Part shown: positions 1-14,726 of the stretch, in pieces
Layout: every line of letters begins with the position of its first letter
Numbering within the stretch: the first letter of the stretch is position 1
Source of the DNA: Margaritispora aquatica
Lineage: Eukaryota; Ascomycota; Leotiomycetes; Helotiales; Discinellaceae
Length of the DNA: 64,000 bases
Direction: 5' to 3'
Assembly (NCBI GenBank): GCA_007644065.1
Contig: VJWN01000015.1
Location: 790,658-854,657 of the forward strand
Position numbers and translations under genes: made by a program
Notes under the pieces: model-generated
Databases searched by the model: none
The model's input: the letters and a program-made list of their open reading frames with translations, nothing else
Told to the model about the DNA's origin: nothing

Positions 1-1254
<1,254 letters not shown>

Positions 1255-4200
1255 TTCTTCCGGAGCCGTGAAGCAAGCTGGATGTCTAAATTCGACACCC
1301 CACCGGACAAAGGTATGATGAAACTGGAAGCCAGACTTAGATTTTACTTTACCCTAGCAGCAGAAGAAACATAACCCGCTCTCGAGTGGTCTTATATGAA
1401 GCTTGGCGAAGTGCCTCTGCTCTTGGAGACTTGGAGGGTCTTGATAATGGAATAATAGGGACGATTGTGGAGATGCGTATGCGTCCTTCTTCGATACTTG
1501 CGGCATCTCCAACTAAGGTTAAATTGAAACAATTGATTGGAGAAAGTCTTTAAAGTGCTTGTAACCTCTCACGGGACCGAACCTGTTCAAGGAAATACCA
1601 AGCTCAAAGGACTCCGAGAGATGAGATGAGAGATTCGTCACCTCGAGCAGTGTGCTTAGTGATGCTTGTCGTCGCCGGTTCTGAATATGTCTTCACCTCC
1701 GCATTATTCGCCAATCGCCAAAAGATATCCGTTTGCTCAAACAGGGAACAAATACGGCATATAGGGAACTCGTAAGCACATTCGATCTCTTCATACGGCT
1801 CATGCCCTTGGAGTTGCGTTGATGTGGCCAGATAGAGAGGGAGAGCTGAGCAAAAAGGTCAAGGTGTTACTCTCCGAAATTGGGTGGAAGGAGGATTATG
1901 AACTTATTTCGTCGCCATCGCTCGCATACCAATCCATCCGTCAAGACAAGATGATTGAGGCTTTACAAATGTACCCTAGAACACTACACTTGTCTCACTT
2001 TTCGAAGATCTCAGCCCAAGTCTCATAAGTTTTAGCCATATTCCATCTCAATTTAACTATCTCAACTATCTATCACAAGTTCACTACGCCTTGCCGCAGC
2101 AGTCGGCTGCTTCCTGCTTGAAAAGCCCCAAGAATGACACCTCGCTTCTCGCTCGCTAATAATAATGAGGCCTCTGGATGATTTGTGCGGCGTTCTCCAA
2201 AGGGCCCCCAAAGGCAGACTCTTTTGCTCAACTAGCATCAATTCTGACACTCGGAAAGAAGGCTTATTAATTTAGCCCTTAGTCACTTCATCCCGCTGGA
2301 AACCTCTCCAAGTTGAGCTGTTTTCTGCCATCCCAACTATCACCAGCATGCCCTCGTTTATGCTACATCAATCGTGCATCACCATTGTCTCTCGTCATCG
2401 CATGTTTCCGCTCCATCGTTGAACATGCTGAGTCCTGACGACGCCTGTGGATCAGTAGACTCAAGACGCCCCAATATTTCCTCTTGAACACGAATCCCGC
2501 CCTGGCATTCTCCCTGTTAGGACGCCCCGCCCGTCCACCCATCACTGATGAAGCTTAAAAGTGGTCTTGGCAAGGACACACTTGTCACTATCGAAAACCT
2601 ACTTTATGCGGACTGGACGTCGCACCAGGCCAATTAAAGTATTTAAAGTACTTCTGGGTCGACTTGGCGCAGCAAGAAAGGTTCGGAGCTGGTTTCAAGC
2701 TTATTCAAGATCGTCATTCGAATCACGAATCCTCGGATTACGAGTGCTCGTTTTGCGTGTCCTTTTGTCGGTGCCGAGCAAAGTTGTGGAGAGCAATACT
2801 CCTCACCACACCACAGTCCGTCAAAAGAACAAATGGAAGGGTATTTCCTTCCGAAGTTCAAGAGTGCATCAGTGCATCAGCAGAAGAGAGACCGAATGGA
2901 AGCTTCGGACAACCTCAACCTTAAGGTGGCTTGAAGAAGGTTTGGGCGACACTTCACGCCTATGAAAAGGACACTTGTATGCTGCACCCACCCCATGCAC
3001 AGTGGAAAGTATCCGGAGATAAGGTGTGAAAATCAAGAGCACATCCAAAGTCAGTTCCAGTGCAAGGCGATTTGCAGCATCGTCAAGTGGCCCATCTCAT
3101 CTCATCGTGGCTAATATTTTTGTTCTTTGTGGCTTTGCATGACATCAAGTCGAGAGAGCCATATTTGCTTTGCAAATCGAATGAAATTTGACTTGAGCAA
3201 GATATCTTTGGTCTTCATCGAATAGCCGTGGCCGTTGACCTGCCGCTGTCGCACATGGGTTCAGAATCAGGCCAGTACAACAGACGAACGAGGCTCGACC
3301 TTCCCATCGGCTTCATTGGTAGAAACATCAACTCAGCAACATTTCACATTTCACACTGTCTCTATCCATTCACCAAATTCCTTGCCATTATTTAGGCTTC
3401 ATAATCTCTCTCTTTCTCTCCCTCTCTACTATGCTTTACGGCACAAATCTCGTTATCTGTCAAAAGTACAGTAAGATCTTACCTCCGTACGTCCACATTC
3501 TCGTACTCGCGCTCGGTCCCAACCTCCCTCCCTCCCTCTCTCCTCCTTTCTGCTCCTCCTGCAGCGAGCGACAAGGAAGAGAGAAAAAAAGGAGCACGGA
3601 AAAGACCACGCACACCTCCCCACTTTTCAACATTTGGTGGCTTCTGGTGGCGTTTCTTGGCTCTGTCAAGATTTAAGCATATCTTTCGAGAGTTTCGGTA
3701 GCGTGTTGAAGCGTGGTCGAGGGGGTGTGTGCTGAAATGCTGATCGCCAACCCTTTCCCGTTGCTTTTCTACGCCGCTGTGTTACCGACCTATCCAATCA
3801 TGAATAAAAACCGCCCTGCTTGAAAAAAATTTGTTTGGCTTCTGGTGACCATCGAGAGATGAATTGAACATCTCATTTCATTGGATCATTGGGCAGGCAG
3901 AAAGATGGAGGCTGGTCATGAAGAAGAAAATGCACCGAAACAGAGTTGAAGACACTAAATCAGCGAGAGGTCTGGATTGGATTCACGATGACATCTTGGT
4001 TCCACTTGCAGCACGATCAATTCGTCGATATGGAATAATGCCAACGATGACACCGGCTTCCTCCCAAGACCTCGAAAAGAGTGCCAAGTTCTTCGCATCA
4101 ATTCCAGCTCCATACCAAGCTTCGAATCCAGCAAACCCATCTAAACGGCAAGGAGCTCCTTCACGAGCCGTTCATCTTGTCAGCACCGGAAAGCTCGGTC

Positions 4201-7200
4201 GGGCAAGCGTCCTAATTAACCATAATCCCACCGCTCCGCTTGTCACACACACACCCCAAGAAGCTTGGGAGAGCTTGGAGAGGACTGGAAAAGTCTTGTC
4301 GGCCGCTTGGCTCTTTTCTTTTACTCGTGGCCAAGGGCTCAGCACCGAAAACCTGGGCACGCACGAGCAAGCATATACTCGAATCAAGATCGTGTGCTGA
4401 GGGCTGAGGGGGAAGACGGCACGCCACCAAGGGCATGGCGAGAGCTGACATGGTGCTGATGAAATGCAGAGGCGGTAGAAATTGTTGTTTTTACTGGAAT
4501 CCTTATCAATGGTCATCCCAGGCGATGGATTGTATATTGGATATATGGACAGCCAAGAAGTGAAGGGGTAAGCTGGGTAGATTATGACATTTAGAGTTAT
4601 TTCACACGAGGGCGGGTGAGTCGGAAGGATGCTGCTTTGCTTCTTTCGGACTTCCTCGCTTTATCGCTCATTGCTTGAAATTTCCCTCGTCATCCTTTCG
4701 GCCGGAAGTACTGTACGGGTTGAGCATACTGCTTCGACCATGTCCTTCTACCTGCCAAAACTCTGAACACAATATCCTCAAAAACACACAAGAACTCCTT
4801 CATTTATATCCTCAATATTAGGGTTCTTCACCACCCAGCCCTCAATAATGACAAAACCACCGGAGTGCATGTGGGCTTCGGACTAGCACACCCTTTTCGC
4901 AAAGAGGTCTCGTTCATCCCGACTATTGATTCGCCAACTCTAAAGACGCCAAGCAGCCAAGCTTTGCACCATTGGGGCATCCTCATATTTTGGGTTGGTT
5001 TAAGTTGATTTAAGTTGACAGTAGCGCAAAAGCCTAATTTCGGCTGAAAGCAAGTGCACGCGGCCAAGAGGCTCCTGTGAATCCTGTCCCAGTTCAAGAG
5101 TGCGAGCAAGCCGAGTCCGACTTATTTTTGAATTACCATTTTCGGTTTACGATAGCATCATCATTCTCCGTGATTACCTTTACCGTGCTTTGCTCTGCTT
5201 TGCCTCTGGATTGCATGATGCTGCGCCGACTCACTAGGAATACCGCATCGTGTGGATGAAAAGATGGCTTGGGCTGCCTATCACTTGGAGATGTGTCTCG
5301 AAGTAAAAGGCGAAAAAATGAAAATCAATACCAGCAGGCACGAACATGCACGTCGAGGTTTGAGGTCAAGATTATCGTCTGCAGGACAAGAAGTGATAGA
5401 TGGAGCACCGAGTTGCATGTGTGTAGATGACTGACTCTGAATTGACTGACGACTGATCATCTTTATTCGAACACCGAAGTCTCACATCAGCCTCTCTCTT
5501 TGCCTCCATTCCCTCAAGGCATTCTCCATGAAGTCGAGCCTCGAACTAGCTTCAGTCATGCCATGGGACTTTCCATTCAATGAATCACGAGTGAGTAAAG
5601 TTCAATTACAGATCACTCTTTCGACGCAGTTCAGTGCCACATCGAAACTCATAGCAAATGGTTGGTTATCTCATGCAGGAGTCGCGAGCTGATTTCCGGA
5701 TTCGGCTTTGCTCCTTTACTGTATTTTTCAGGCTGGATTTTGGCCCCAACTGTTTCCGACACAGCGCTGAGGTGAGTGAGTACTGTAGTATTTCAGGTAA
5801 GTTATAATTCCGCCTACAAAGTTTTCCTCCTCAGCTGCCCCGTCCCCCTTCTCCCCTCATCTGCGTCCGCTCACGATGCTGCACTCGGCACTTTGAACTC
5901 GGCATCAATCAATCAATCATGCATATAACCTTCCTACCCGCTTTACAGCCAGGAAGAATCTTTCCTTCATTTGTTCGTGACCGCTGCGTTTTTTGGTCCT
6001 TTGCAGAGAAAGGTGAGTGTCGACGGAACTTGCCTTCCTCTGAACCATCCACATCCATGTGGCATGCGCATCAATTTTATTGCTTCCTGTGGGTGGACTG
6101 TGGAGACAAGGCGGCGGGTGTCATCGAATGAATTTCGTCGTGTCGCGTACCGAAAGAGTTAATATTCCGTGTGGGTGAAGGTGCGAATACGGTTATCTGG
6201 CTGATGAGATCTTTTGGCATTGCATTGTCAAAGTTTGATGTTCGGTTTCGTGCTCGTGACTGAGAATGAGAATGGTAGGTACCTATTCTACGATGGAATC
6301 CTCGCCAAGGTCAAGGCCAAGCATCTTGTATATCCTTCATATTTCTCCTTCCATCAAATGATCGAGATGGTTTTATATCATCAGGTCCGACTTGGGTTTT
6401 CCCGTCCACTTGGACTACCTTACATCTCTTCATCTAGATGAACGAGACGGAGACAACATCCAGAGCTACTCGTTCGGAGCCGAACGCATTCATCAATCAA
6501 TCAGCATCGTCGAAAAATTGAATGCCATTTCGACTATATTTTCCAATTACGCCAGGCCTCGCGTCATACGTCAGTCGCAACAAGCTTAATTATTGAACCG
6601 GGATCCACGACGGGGCGAGCTGGGATCAGGAGGCTAAGGTCGGGTTGGGTTACACTTTAAACGGACCACCGTCACCACGCCACCAATGATCAAAGGCTCG
6701 TTTGGGGGGGCAGAGGAGGAGAGGCCGCGTCAGCTTTGCTTTGGGTTTGGTCGGGTGAGTCGGCTTTTTGAGCTGGTTTTTTTCTTCTGAACTGAGGGTG
6801 GGAGACAGTCAGAGAGATGAAAAGGATAGAGAGGAGTTGATAATTCAGAGGTTGCTGGATGGACGGATGATTTTGAATTGAGATGGTGACGACTCAATGG
6901 CCAAAGTGCTAATGAGATGAGATTAGACGAGATCAGATGAGTGTCACTGGGTCTTTCGTAAGAGGTGGATTTATTCCTGTATCTCTTTTTCGCACTTTGG
7001 AGTCTGTTTTCCCGTGAATGAATGGATTGGTGAGTACGAACGAACTCGTCGCTGGTCACTTGCTTGCTGACGGCTTCGTACTTGCTGTCCTTATTCAATG
7101 CGTAGTATATACAGAGCCAGCGACAGGAATGCATCATGCAAATTACTGTGCTGCGAAGCTGCAGCTACGCACGATACGGTACACCCGACGGCAGAAGTGC

Positions 7201-10200
7201 TTCATTGTTTCCAGATGACTGAGTGACGGATTGCCTCTCCTCGCCCTTCATCTTTCACATTTCGAAATTCAAAATTCGAGAAACTCCTCGCTTGTCAGAC
7301 ACCAAAAGTAGGAAACACGTACACGTGATACGCAAACTACTCAGGTCCCGTCTTTCTTGCATATCTAGTGTGCAGATTGAAGGGAGCAAGACGAACCTTT
7401 TGTTCGTGTCTACTCGTCCTCGTTGGAAGGAAGGTGTTTAGGGTTAAAGACGGGTGGAAAAGCTTCTTTGGCTCCTTTCCCGTCTAGTGTTCTCGATTTC
7501 TTCTTGCTAGGTAGGTACTGCTTCGATTGGGTTTGCTTTTGGGTGATGTGGTCATGTGTGTGTGATGTGCGCATGGAGATGTGGGTAGCTTAGGGTGATA
7601 AGTAGTGATATGCTACTGTAATGGACGTCAGGATCTACTTACTTTTTGTTTGTCTAAGCAAGGAGAATGAAGAGACTGCTAGCTACCTAACTAAGGTAAT
7701 CAGTGATGCAAAGGTAAGTTTGTTAGGGTAGACAAGTGACGACGAAGTGAGAGAGTATCTCCAAGCTCTGCCTCGCATGAACTGCCCCTTTGAGTGGATA
7801 TTGCATTGTACATCCAGTAGTTCTCTAACGATCATCAAATCATTCTCGGGCGTGTAAATTCATCTTACATAGAGCCTTAGAAGATAAGATAAGTCTAGAT
7901 TTAAGGCTACTCGGACATTTGTCTGGTGGCGATAGCTTTCATTAAACTTTTGGTAACCCGCTCCAATGCTGTAAGCGAACCACTTCTCTCCCAGTGCAAA
8001 TGTGAGCTCATTTTCAAAGCAAATGATAGTATCCCAATATCCTGTTAGTAATCATGAGCATATCCTAGAGCTACATACGTGTATCTGCATTTATCTGGCA
8101 ACACGTGGTGTTCATGGTATTTTGGAGATCCGGTGGTTGAAGGCGCGGCAGATGTGAAGTCAGATCTATCAAACGACAGACATGAGATATATATTTTTGA
8201 TACTTTAGCCATGAGTCTCGTTGACTATCGTGATCATGGCCGAAGCAACGCGTTGGTGAATCGGCCGCTCGAATTTGTGTATCTAGGGCACTCGTATACT
8301 CATGTGGACTTTCTGTGGAAGGGAGCACATCTCCTGTCATAACGAAAATGGTAACTCTCACTTGAAAATCAGCACACATATGCCTTGCTTTTTTACCTAC
8401 CAATTAATGTTAACTGATCTGGGCTCTGGATTTCTGAAAGTTTGCCTAACTGGGGCCAATCACAATCTCATCGTGGGGTTTTCCAAACATTCGAGTTGCC
8501 AACACTCAATACACAATACTGTGACCGTGGAGATGGTCTCAATCAATATCAAAACACCTCGATTCTTCCTCTTTGGATTCAATGTTCTGATATCATTATG
8601 CCACGGAATAGAAGATTGCCTTAACCAAAACCTGTATACTCAATTTACATGGATCCTTCTTCGTCTCTCTTGTCGTGGAGGAAAGTGTTTGCTCAATTGT
8701 CCTTATTATCTCTTCCAACCCTATCTCAGTTTCCCTACACTCTTTACCTATCAATCTGAGTCTTTTAAGCACACTATTCAGCTGTTGAAGAATTCTTGGC
8801 TGTGAGAATATCTTGCTGTAGGGGGCTGATCTTGCTTTCTATATATACTAAAGCTTTAAAGTTTGAAGGGGAAGTAGAAAATATTCAAATAACTACATGG
8901 AACATGGCTGATTTTGGTATCCTTGTATGATAGAAGAGTTGAGACGAGGTTTAAATTGTTCTGAGACGATCTCTGTCAATTAAGACTCGAAGTGTTGTCA
9001 GATCATCCAAGAATCTCGGTCCTCGATAGATATCGTCCCATAGCTACTAAAACACAACGCTAATTTAAGTTCCAGCAGAATTCAAATCCCAACAGCCATT
9101 GCTTCTCGCCGTTCTAAGTCTGCATTTACTCCTTTCCTTGTCTCAAAGATCTCCCAATTGTATGAGAAAATGTCCTTTGGAGTATGTTTCCCACATCATC
9201 TTTGTGGTATCATCACCTCAAAGTCCTTGCCATCTTCCTCAGCCAGTCGAGCTGGATACTCGATCTCGAAATACTAACAAAAGTGCTTAATCTAATAGTC
9301 TAAAGCGTCAACGTGGAAAATTTGCCATATCTTCAACAAATTCTTTGATCTTACACTCGGTAATTCAGGATACTAGTGTTGCAAGGAAAGCACCAGTTAG
9401 TTCTAGGAACATTATGTGTTGAATGGTATAGCTTAATATGTATTTCTGATAGGATTCTCGAGATCATCGGTGTCTGTCAGGGTTGTCAGGAATAGTAGAC
9501 TACACAGTCCAGCGTTTGAAAGTTTGTTAGAGCTACAGTGCAGATATTCTAGTGTGGAAATTTGATTACTGTTAGCTGTACACATTGGTAAGACAAATTT
9601 TAGGTGTTAAAGTTATATACTTACAGCTTTTTCCTTGTATTTGTTACACCGGCAAGAGAAAGAGTAATGTTATATAGAACTAAGGAAAGTGAAACCTTGT
9701 CTTGCCGGACGACGATAACTAAAAAGCGTACAATCCAGAATGTTAATCTCAGGATAGTTTGACGCGTTATATTAATCATTCCAAGCTATTGTAGGTGCCA
9801 TTGTGAGGTGCTAACAGTTAAGAGATCAAGGGGATGGAGATAGGAGGAATGCATCCTTTTACTTACCTAGTTTAAGACTTGGAGAATATTAGCACTTTCT
9901 AATTCAACAGTCCAAATAATGGCAAATACTCTAAACATCGATGAATAATCACTAATGGAGAGAGTTGGCGTACTCTAGGCCACAGTCCAAGTCTTTCAAT
10001 CCAACCCAATTCTGAGAAGCCACTTGCTCATCAACAAATTATATTAACATTCTGATTGAAAGCCCACCTAGAACTCCTAGCGACAGCATCCTCTATTAGT
10101 CAATATGTCGCTCAAGTACTTTCTAGTCAGTATCAACGGACTCAAAACCTTTACGAAAGTTCAGAAGCTTCTCAGAAAACTATGGAATGTTGAATTTTAG

Positions 10201-11639
10201 GTGTTCTATCTAAATAGTGCTGGTTTCTACAATGTCATCTTAAAGGATGTTGTTGAACATTAAGTTACAAGTTGGAATAGTACTATTCGGTTTCTCGGGG
10301 TAATCTTCATCGTTTTAGCAGTACCTCGCTACCTCCAAATGGATTTGTACAGTGCTTAAATGCCCATTAGGTTTCAGTTATCAGTCAGTACACATGCACG
10401 TCTTGTGAATCCTCTATCAATACCAGCCATCAGATCGACCGCCGAGGAATTCTACAGCGTCTGATTGAAGCAAAGTCTCCTATAGAACGCTGGTACGATG
10501 CTTTGAAGGGGACGAAGATTGAGGAGACAGCGCTTGGACGGAGTCAGAGAAGAAGCTATAGCTTGCCAAGCTATCAACACAATCTGATACATAAGAACAA
10601 ATATAACATCTTGGTGTTGATGTGGTGCTCTTCTATACAATCAGCAAGTCACAATGCTATGCTTCATGAATGCATAGTATTATTGTCAACACCCCCAACC
10701 GATTTGATGAATCTATAGCTTATATGAAAGTGCACAAGCTTTTTGCACTTTGAGAAACTGGATTACAAGAGGTGGATTTGGAGGAATGCTTGTTTCTTCT
10801 TTCGTATCTTTTACTAATAGGTTAGGGTTATACTTTACGTAAACCGGAGTAGTAGAAATACAAGAACCGTAGATACACTGCAGAACAGATAAATGACAGC
10901 CAAGAGCACCATGTCGGTTCTTCGAGTGATAGCCACACAACTTGGATATCACCAGGGAGGAATGACCACATAGGTTCTGTTGAGATGGAGGAAACGTCTA
11001 GCGGTATTTTGTGATAACTGTGCGAAAAGTTCAAGGGCATTATGGAAAGTGCATATTGAAAACCAGTCCACGATCTTAATGGTACTTTGAACTTATATTT
11101 GTGAATGGTGGCCGGTTGCCTTTTAAAGCAAGGGAGAAAGTAGATGTATTTGCATCAGATGACAACCCCCCCATATGACCTGTGAAAGTGTCAGAACTTT
11201 GGGGACATCAATAGAGTCGAATATCAAGTTATATAACGGCCCAAATTACCCAACCAAAAAGAAAGAAAAAAAACTTCAAAAATGAATTGATCAGAAGGTT
11301 AGGCCCAACGAGCAAATTACATCTGGATGACGACGGCTCATGGAATTGGAGACAACAAAGAAAGGCTTTGTCAAATTACACAAACTTTGGACACAATATG
11401 CCAACTAGTTTTCAAAAGCCCAAAGTCCATTTCAAAATGTCAATTCTGAATGGAACCATGATTCTCAACTTAAGCGAGAGCAACTTCCCTCGACGAACAT
11501 CATTCAAAAGTGTACCTGCTTGCCTATTCGACTAGGGCATACAGCCCATAAAAACTTCTGGATATTGACTTGATAATTTCCCTCCCTTGGATACACATTC
11601 TCCACATCACCTAAAAATCCTTTATTATTATCAATTACC
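1255..11639. other. 10.4-kb gene-poor region
   Basis: I find no reading frame here with a recognisable family, plausible intron structure or sustained codon bias; the longest open frames are 110-178 codons and look random. Base composition shifts from mixed (1.3-7.5 kb) to more AT-rich (about 8-11.3 kb). No reverse transcriptase, transposase, integrase or terminal repeat was recognised, although an old, strongly mutated element could be missed by eye. A pyrimidine-rich patch near 3340-3560 resembles a fungal leader but leads into no convincing coding sequence. Confidence 0.5.
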
Positions 11640-12512
11640 ATGCATCTTAACATACCCTACACAGGAAATAGGCTGTCGAAAGTCCGCCGCCGCTCCAGGA
11701 CAGAGACAGACATCACCGGACCTGCAAGGAGAGGTTGGACAGCCTTGAGAAATCGGTTTGGCGGCAGCTTGAACGTCGATCCCACAGATCCGTCTGATGT
11801 GATCGAAACAATCAGACTTCCCATGCTGAGGCGCTCTTCTACAATCGATAATGCCTCACTTACGGATGCACATCGAGAGACTTCCCCAACCTGTATCATT
11901 CCACAGCTGCCCAACCAGCATCGGCAATCATTGGTTGATTCGTCGACGGTACCAACACTTGAACCGCCTTCAAGAATCACAGTACCATCCATAGACACCT
12001 CTGTTCTCGAGACAAAGTCAATCCGGTCCGGCTCGTGCACTTGCCTACAACCTAACACTTCGCCGACGTCCATGGGTCCCGGTATTCCGACTCCTATGCG
12101 GCGAGCTTCGGCCTCGAGACCACACGATAGAAGGAAAAGCTTGTTGTCAGAAGTTTGGACACCGGACGACTTTCCCGAGCCCAAGCGACACAGATGTAGC
12201 AGCGGGTGTGACAAGAATGGCTCGTATGTCCCCGGCGGTGCACTTGCTAGTCCTACGGAAGACATTGAGCAGGATTATTTTCGAGGGTCGGGAATCAACC
12301 AGATAGCCGCATCTGGGCATGATGGCACGATGAGCAGAAGGAGGAGCACAAGTATGGATGATGATGAGATTGAGACGGAGCAGCCGTTGTTCCATAGAAT
12401 GAGTTGGGGGACACAGATATTCACCCCAAATCCGGATGGTATCGAGGTTGATGGGCTACCTGTGGGACCTGGGCAGGAAATATGGTCAAGTGGAGAGAGG
12501 TCATACTTATAA
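11640..12512 (+). CDS. Hypothetical Ser/Arg-rich disordered protein, 290 aa
   Basis: This is a single uninterrupted frame. The start is preceded by a pyrimidine-rich leader and an ACC just before ATG, a good fungal start context. I do not recognise the protein. It opens with a basic stretch (RRRSR, residues about 17-21) and is rich in Ser, Thr, Pro and Arg throughout. It has repeated basic-serine motifs (RRSST near 64, RRASASR near 158, RRRSTS near 237) that could be phosphorylation sites, and a more acidic C-terminal third with an FTPNPDGIEVDGLPVG segment. No membrane segment or signal peptide is visible. The frame on the opposite strand over the same bases (202 codons) is taken as its shadow. 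Most likely a fungal regulatory or scaffold protein without a folded core. Being a real gene is fairly likely; its function is unknown. Confidence 0.65.
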   Translation: MHLNIPYTGNRLSKVRRRSRTETDITGPARRGWTALRNRFGGSLNVDPTDPSDVIETIRLPMLRRSSTIDNASLTDAHRETSPTCIIPQLPNQHRQSLVDSSTVPTLEPPSRITVPSIDTSVLETKSIRSGSCTCLQPNTSPTSMGPGIPTPMRRASASRPHDRRKSLLSEVWTPDDFPEPKRHRCSSGCDKNGSYVPGGALASPTEDIEQDYFRGSGINQIAASGHDGTMSRRRSTSMDDDEIETEQPLFHRMSWGTQIFTPNPDGIEVDGLPVGPGQEIWSSGERSYL

Positions 12513-12876
12513 GCTGGACAGCTGTTAGCAGGGACCTAACGCTGGATGAAGTCCAAACTCACAAATCTTCAAAGGGCTGTGTTGTATCGCAATGAGATTT
12601 TCAATAAATTCGCTACCCTGAGAGTGTGTATCTCAAAGCTGCACATTCACAAATCAGGAATGCCGTAACAGTCTTGTGCAGGTCTAGAAACCCTGAAATC
12701 CCATATGCGCCATTACAGACCTAGTAGTACAAGCCAGTCCTATCTCCCTCCAGGAAGACTTTGTAACGCCACCCAATGACATCGTTCAATGCGCCGAACC
12801 CAATCCCCTGATAATCAAACACTTGTTCCGCGTTCTGATACATCGTAGGTGCCCTTCATAATTCGCGTTTCCCTTA
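12513..12876. other. Tail-to-tail gap between 290-aa gene and SYS1
   Basis: These 364 bp separate the 3' ends of two convergent genes. An AATAAA-like element occurs near 12602 (TTCAATAAATTC), a plausible polyadenylation signal for the upstream plus-strand gene. No coding sequence is seen. Confidence 0.5.
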
Positions 12877-13586
12877 TTACGACACTGTTTCGCCCGTCTC
12901 TCCTTTCAACGTGACCATTTCATACTCTCCTGCACCATCTCGGCCTCTACCTCTGCCCCTACCTCTTCCGTAGCCTTGCTCTTCATCCCCATGCGCTACC
13001 TCTCCATTTCCAGACCCGCTTGCTGCCTCGGTCGTACTGCTACCCGCTGGCGTCGCATTGTTGCTCGAGCTTCCGCCAAAGTTTATAGGGCGTAGTTCGC
13101 GATACTGACAGCTCCACACCCCAAGCGATATCATAAGTGCCGAGGAGCAGATTTGGAGAAGCCACCAAAGCAGGTTCCTCGGAAGGGAGCCCGTGTACAG
13201 GGACACTGTGACAAGATGGATGAAGTGAATCGTAAGGGCAAAGTCGGGGACGAGTTTGGAGCGCGAGATGAAGAATAGGATCGAGACAACACTGTAATTA
13301 TTAGCATTGGGTTAAGTTGTCAAGGGAGGCTTAAGTACCCGATCAACGAGTTCAACAACCACACCAGTCCCAGCATCCATCCAACTGTGGTATCCCCACG
13401 CAGACTTCGCCAACTAAGCACCAGATCGAAAGAGAATTGTTTCCCTGCCACGAGAGCCGTGAAGAGTATCAAGCTCGTCGCGGCGACGTACCATATTGCT
13501 TGGAGGATGACAATCTGGGTAAGGATCTTGAGGGGTGGAAGCTCGGTCAGGGCGCCTGGGCGAGGGGGACGTCGTCGCCGGACCAT
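12877..13586 (-). CDS. SYS1: Sys1-like integral Golgi membrane protein
   Basis: Two exons, 13586-13339 and 13291-12877, with a 47-bp GT-AG intron (13338-13292), give 220 aa. The N-terminal half follows the fungal Sys1 pattern: basic start (MVRRRRPPRPGAL), a hydrophobic segment, then DLVLSWRSLRGDTTVGW, a strongly conserved stretch. Further membrane segments follow, including SRSKLVPDFALTIHF after the splice and a last helix before WSCQYRELRPINFGG. Four membrane segments fit the family. The tail (about 55 aa) is low-complexity, with Gly-Arg repeats and charged residues. Sys1 in yeast recruits Arl3 (and so Arl1 and GRIP-domain proteins) to the trans-Golgi. The gene is head-to-head with COA6, 377 bp apart. 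Family assignment comes from recognising the motif order. Confidence 0.9.
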
Positions 13587-13963
13587 GGTGATATATTTTA
13601 TGATTAGTGAAAGGTTGAATGCTACCGCGAGGTCATAGTGAGGATGGAATGTACAATTCCGAACTAGACATTCGTGTTGCCTGTCGATAGGGATGCTGAG
13701 GTATGGCCAGACTTACAGATTAACTCACCGCAACATTTTCTGCCATCACATGACGATATTTTACTGGCCGCGATGAAGGTGGTATCAAGATTCACTATCG
13801 CCATTTAATACCTTACAATCACAGCTACCTCCAATCTCCTCACAGCAATTGCACAATTACGAATCTCTGCAATTGAACACATTCCAGAACCCAACATTCT
13901 CTGGAGTCTAGGCAAGCTAAGCCACTAGAAGACTCTTCCAAAAATCTATATACAAACCTCAAG
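13587..13963. promoter_or_regulatory. Shared promoter between SYS1 and COA6
   Basis: These 377 bp lie between the divergent start codons of SYS1 (minus) and COA6 (plus) and must contain both promoters. The COA6 side is pyrimidine-rich (around 13826-13850). I cannot assign a specific factor site. Confidence 0.5.
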
Positions 13964-14438
13964 ATGGGAATCTGGGGATCATCTGCGCCGAGTTTACCTA
14001 CACCCAAGACTTCGACAGATGGAGCCCCAATAGCACCAGATCGATCGCAGAGAGCGAAATGTTGGGAGGCAAGGGACGGATACTTTGCCTGTCTGGATAA
14101 GAACGGAATCGTGGATAGCTTGTCGGAGAGTGGCAAAGCAGAAAAGGCATGCAAGGCAGAGGGGAGAAACTTTGAGGGCAATTGCGCGAGTAGCTGGGTC
14201 AGTTTATTTCTCTCTTGGGTTGCTTGGGGGAAACAGAGTAGAGAATAAATGATGCGATTTTACATAGAGTTTCAATTGTTTGAATTGGACTAACAGGATA
14301 TAGGTCACATATTTCAAGAAGAGACGGGTGATGGAATACCAAAGGGAAAAGACTTTGGAGAGGTTGAGGCTTGAAGGAGCACAGAAAATCCCTGGAGAAA
14401 TTGGGCCTGGTGCTGGCGGACCTGGGTCGAGACCTTAA
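13964..14438 (+). CDS. COA6: Cytochrome c oxidase assembly factor Coa6
   Basis: Two exons, 13964-14197 and 14304-14438, encode 122 aa. The 106-bp intron (GTCAGT donor, CTAAC branch at 14290-14294, TAG acceptor) rejoins WVTYFKKRRVMEY, which is typical of the family. The twin-cysteine core is visible: C33-x9-C43 and C63-x10-C74, the Cx9C/Cx10C pattern of Coa6/COX6B-like proteins. The preceding DGAPIAPDRSQRAKCW is also characteristic of fungal Coa6. In yeast and human, Coa6 acts in the mitochondrial intermembrane space in delivering copper to the CuA site of Cox2, and its folding uses the Mia40 relay. No cleavable presequence is expected, and none is seen. The C-terminus is Gly/Pro-rich. Confidence 0.92.
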
Positions 14439-14726
14439 TATCCAGAGCGTGAACTTGGACGGATGATGTATAAAAGTGTATGAGAACAGGCAGTATGCAT
14501 ATGGGTCGGCGTTAAGGGGTGGTAAGAGATGAACTCTCTGGGAAACTTACTCCATTCCATCCGTGTAACAATTCGTTGTACAACTTCATTTTGAAACAGA
14601 AGAGTGAATGCGAGGATAAGTGTCATTTGGCAAGTGCCGTTTGGAACTTCACGCTTAGCGAAAGCAAGAGGTTATTTCTTACATCATCAAAGTTCATTAC
14701 AGCTATCTCATAACACCAGTATTTAT

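Noticed and set aside
3864..4400. 178-codon open frame, plus strand
   Set aside because: No recognisable family, overlapping frames of similar length on both strands, mixed composition without a start context; taken as chance.
8302..8805. 167-codon open frame in AT-rich DNA
   Set aside because: Hydrophobic/Cys-rich mixture typical of translated non-coding DNA; no splice or family support.
9070..9095. AATTCAAATCC, resembling a tRNA B box
   Set aside because: No matching A box, acceptor stem or anticodon arm could be folded around it.
11657..12265. 202-codon minus-strand frame opposite the 290-aa gene
   Set aside because: Shadow of the plus-strand gene, which has the better start context and leader.
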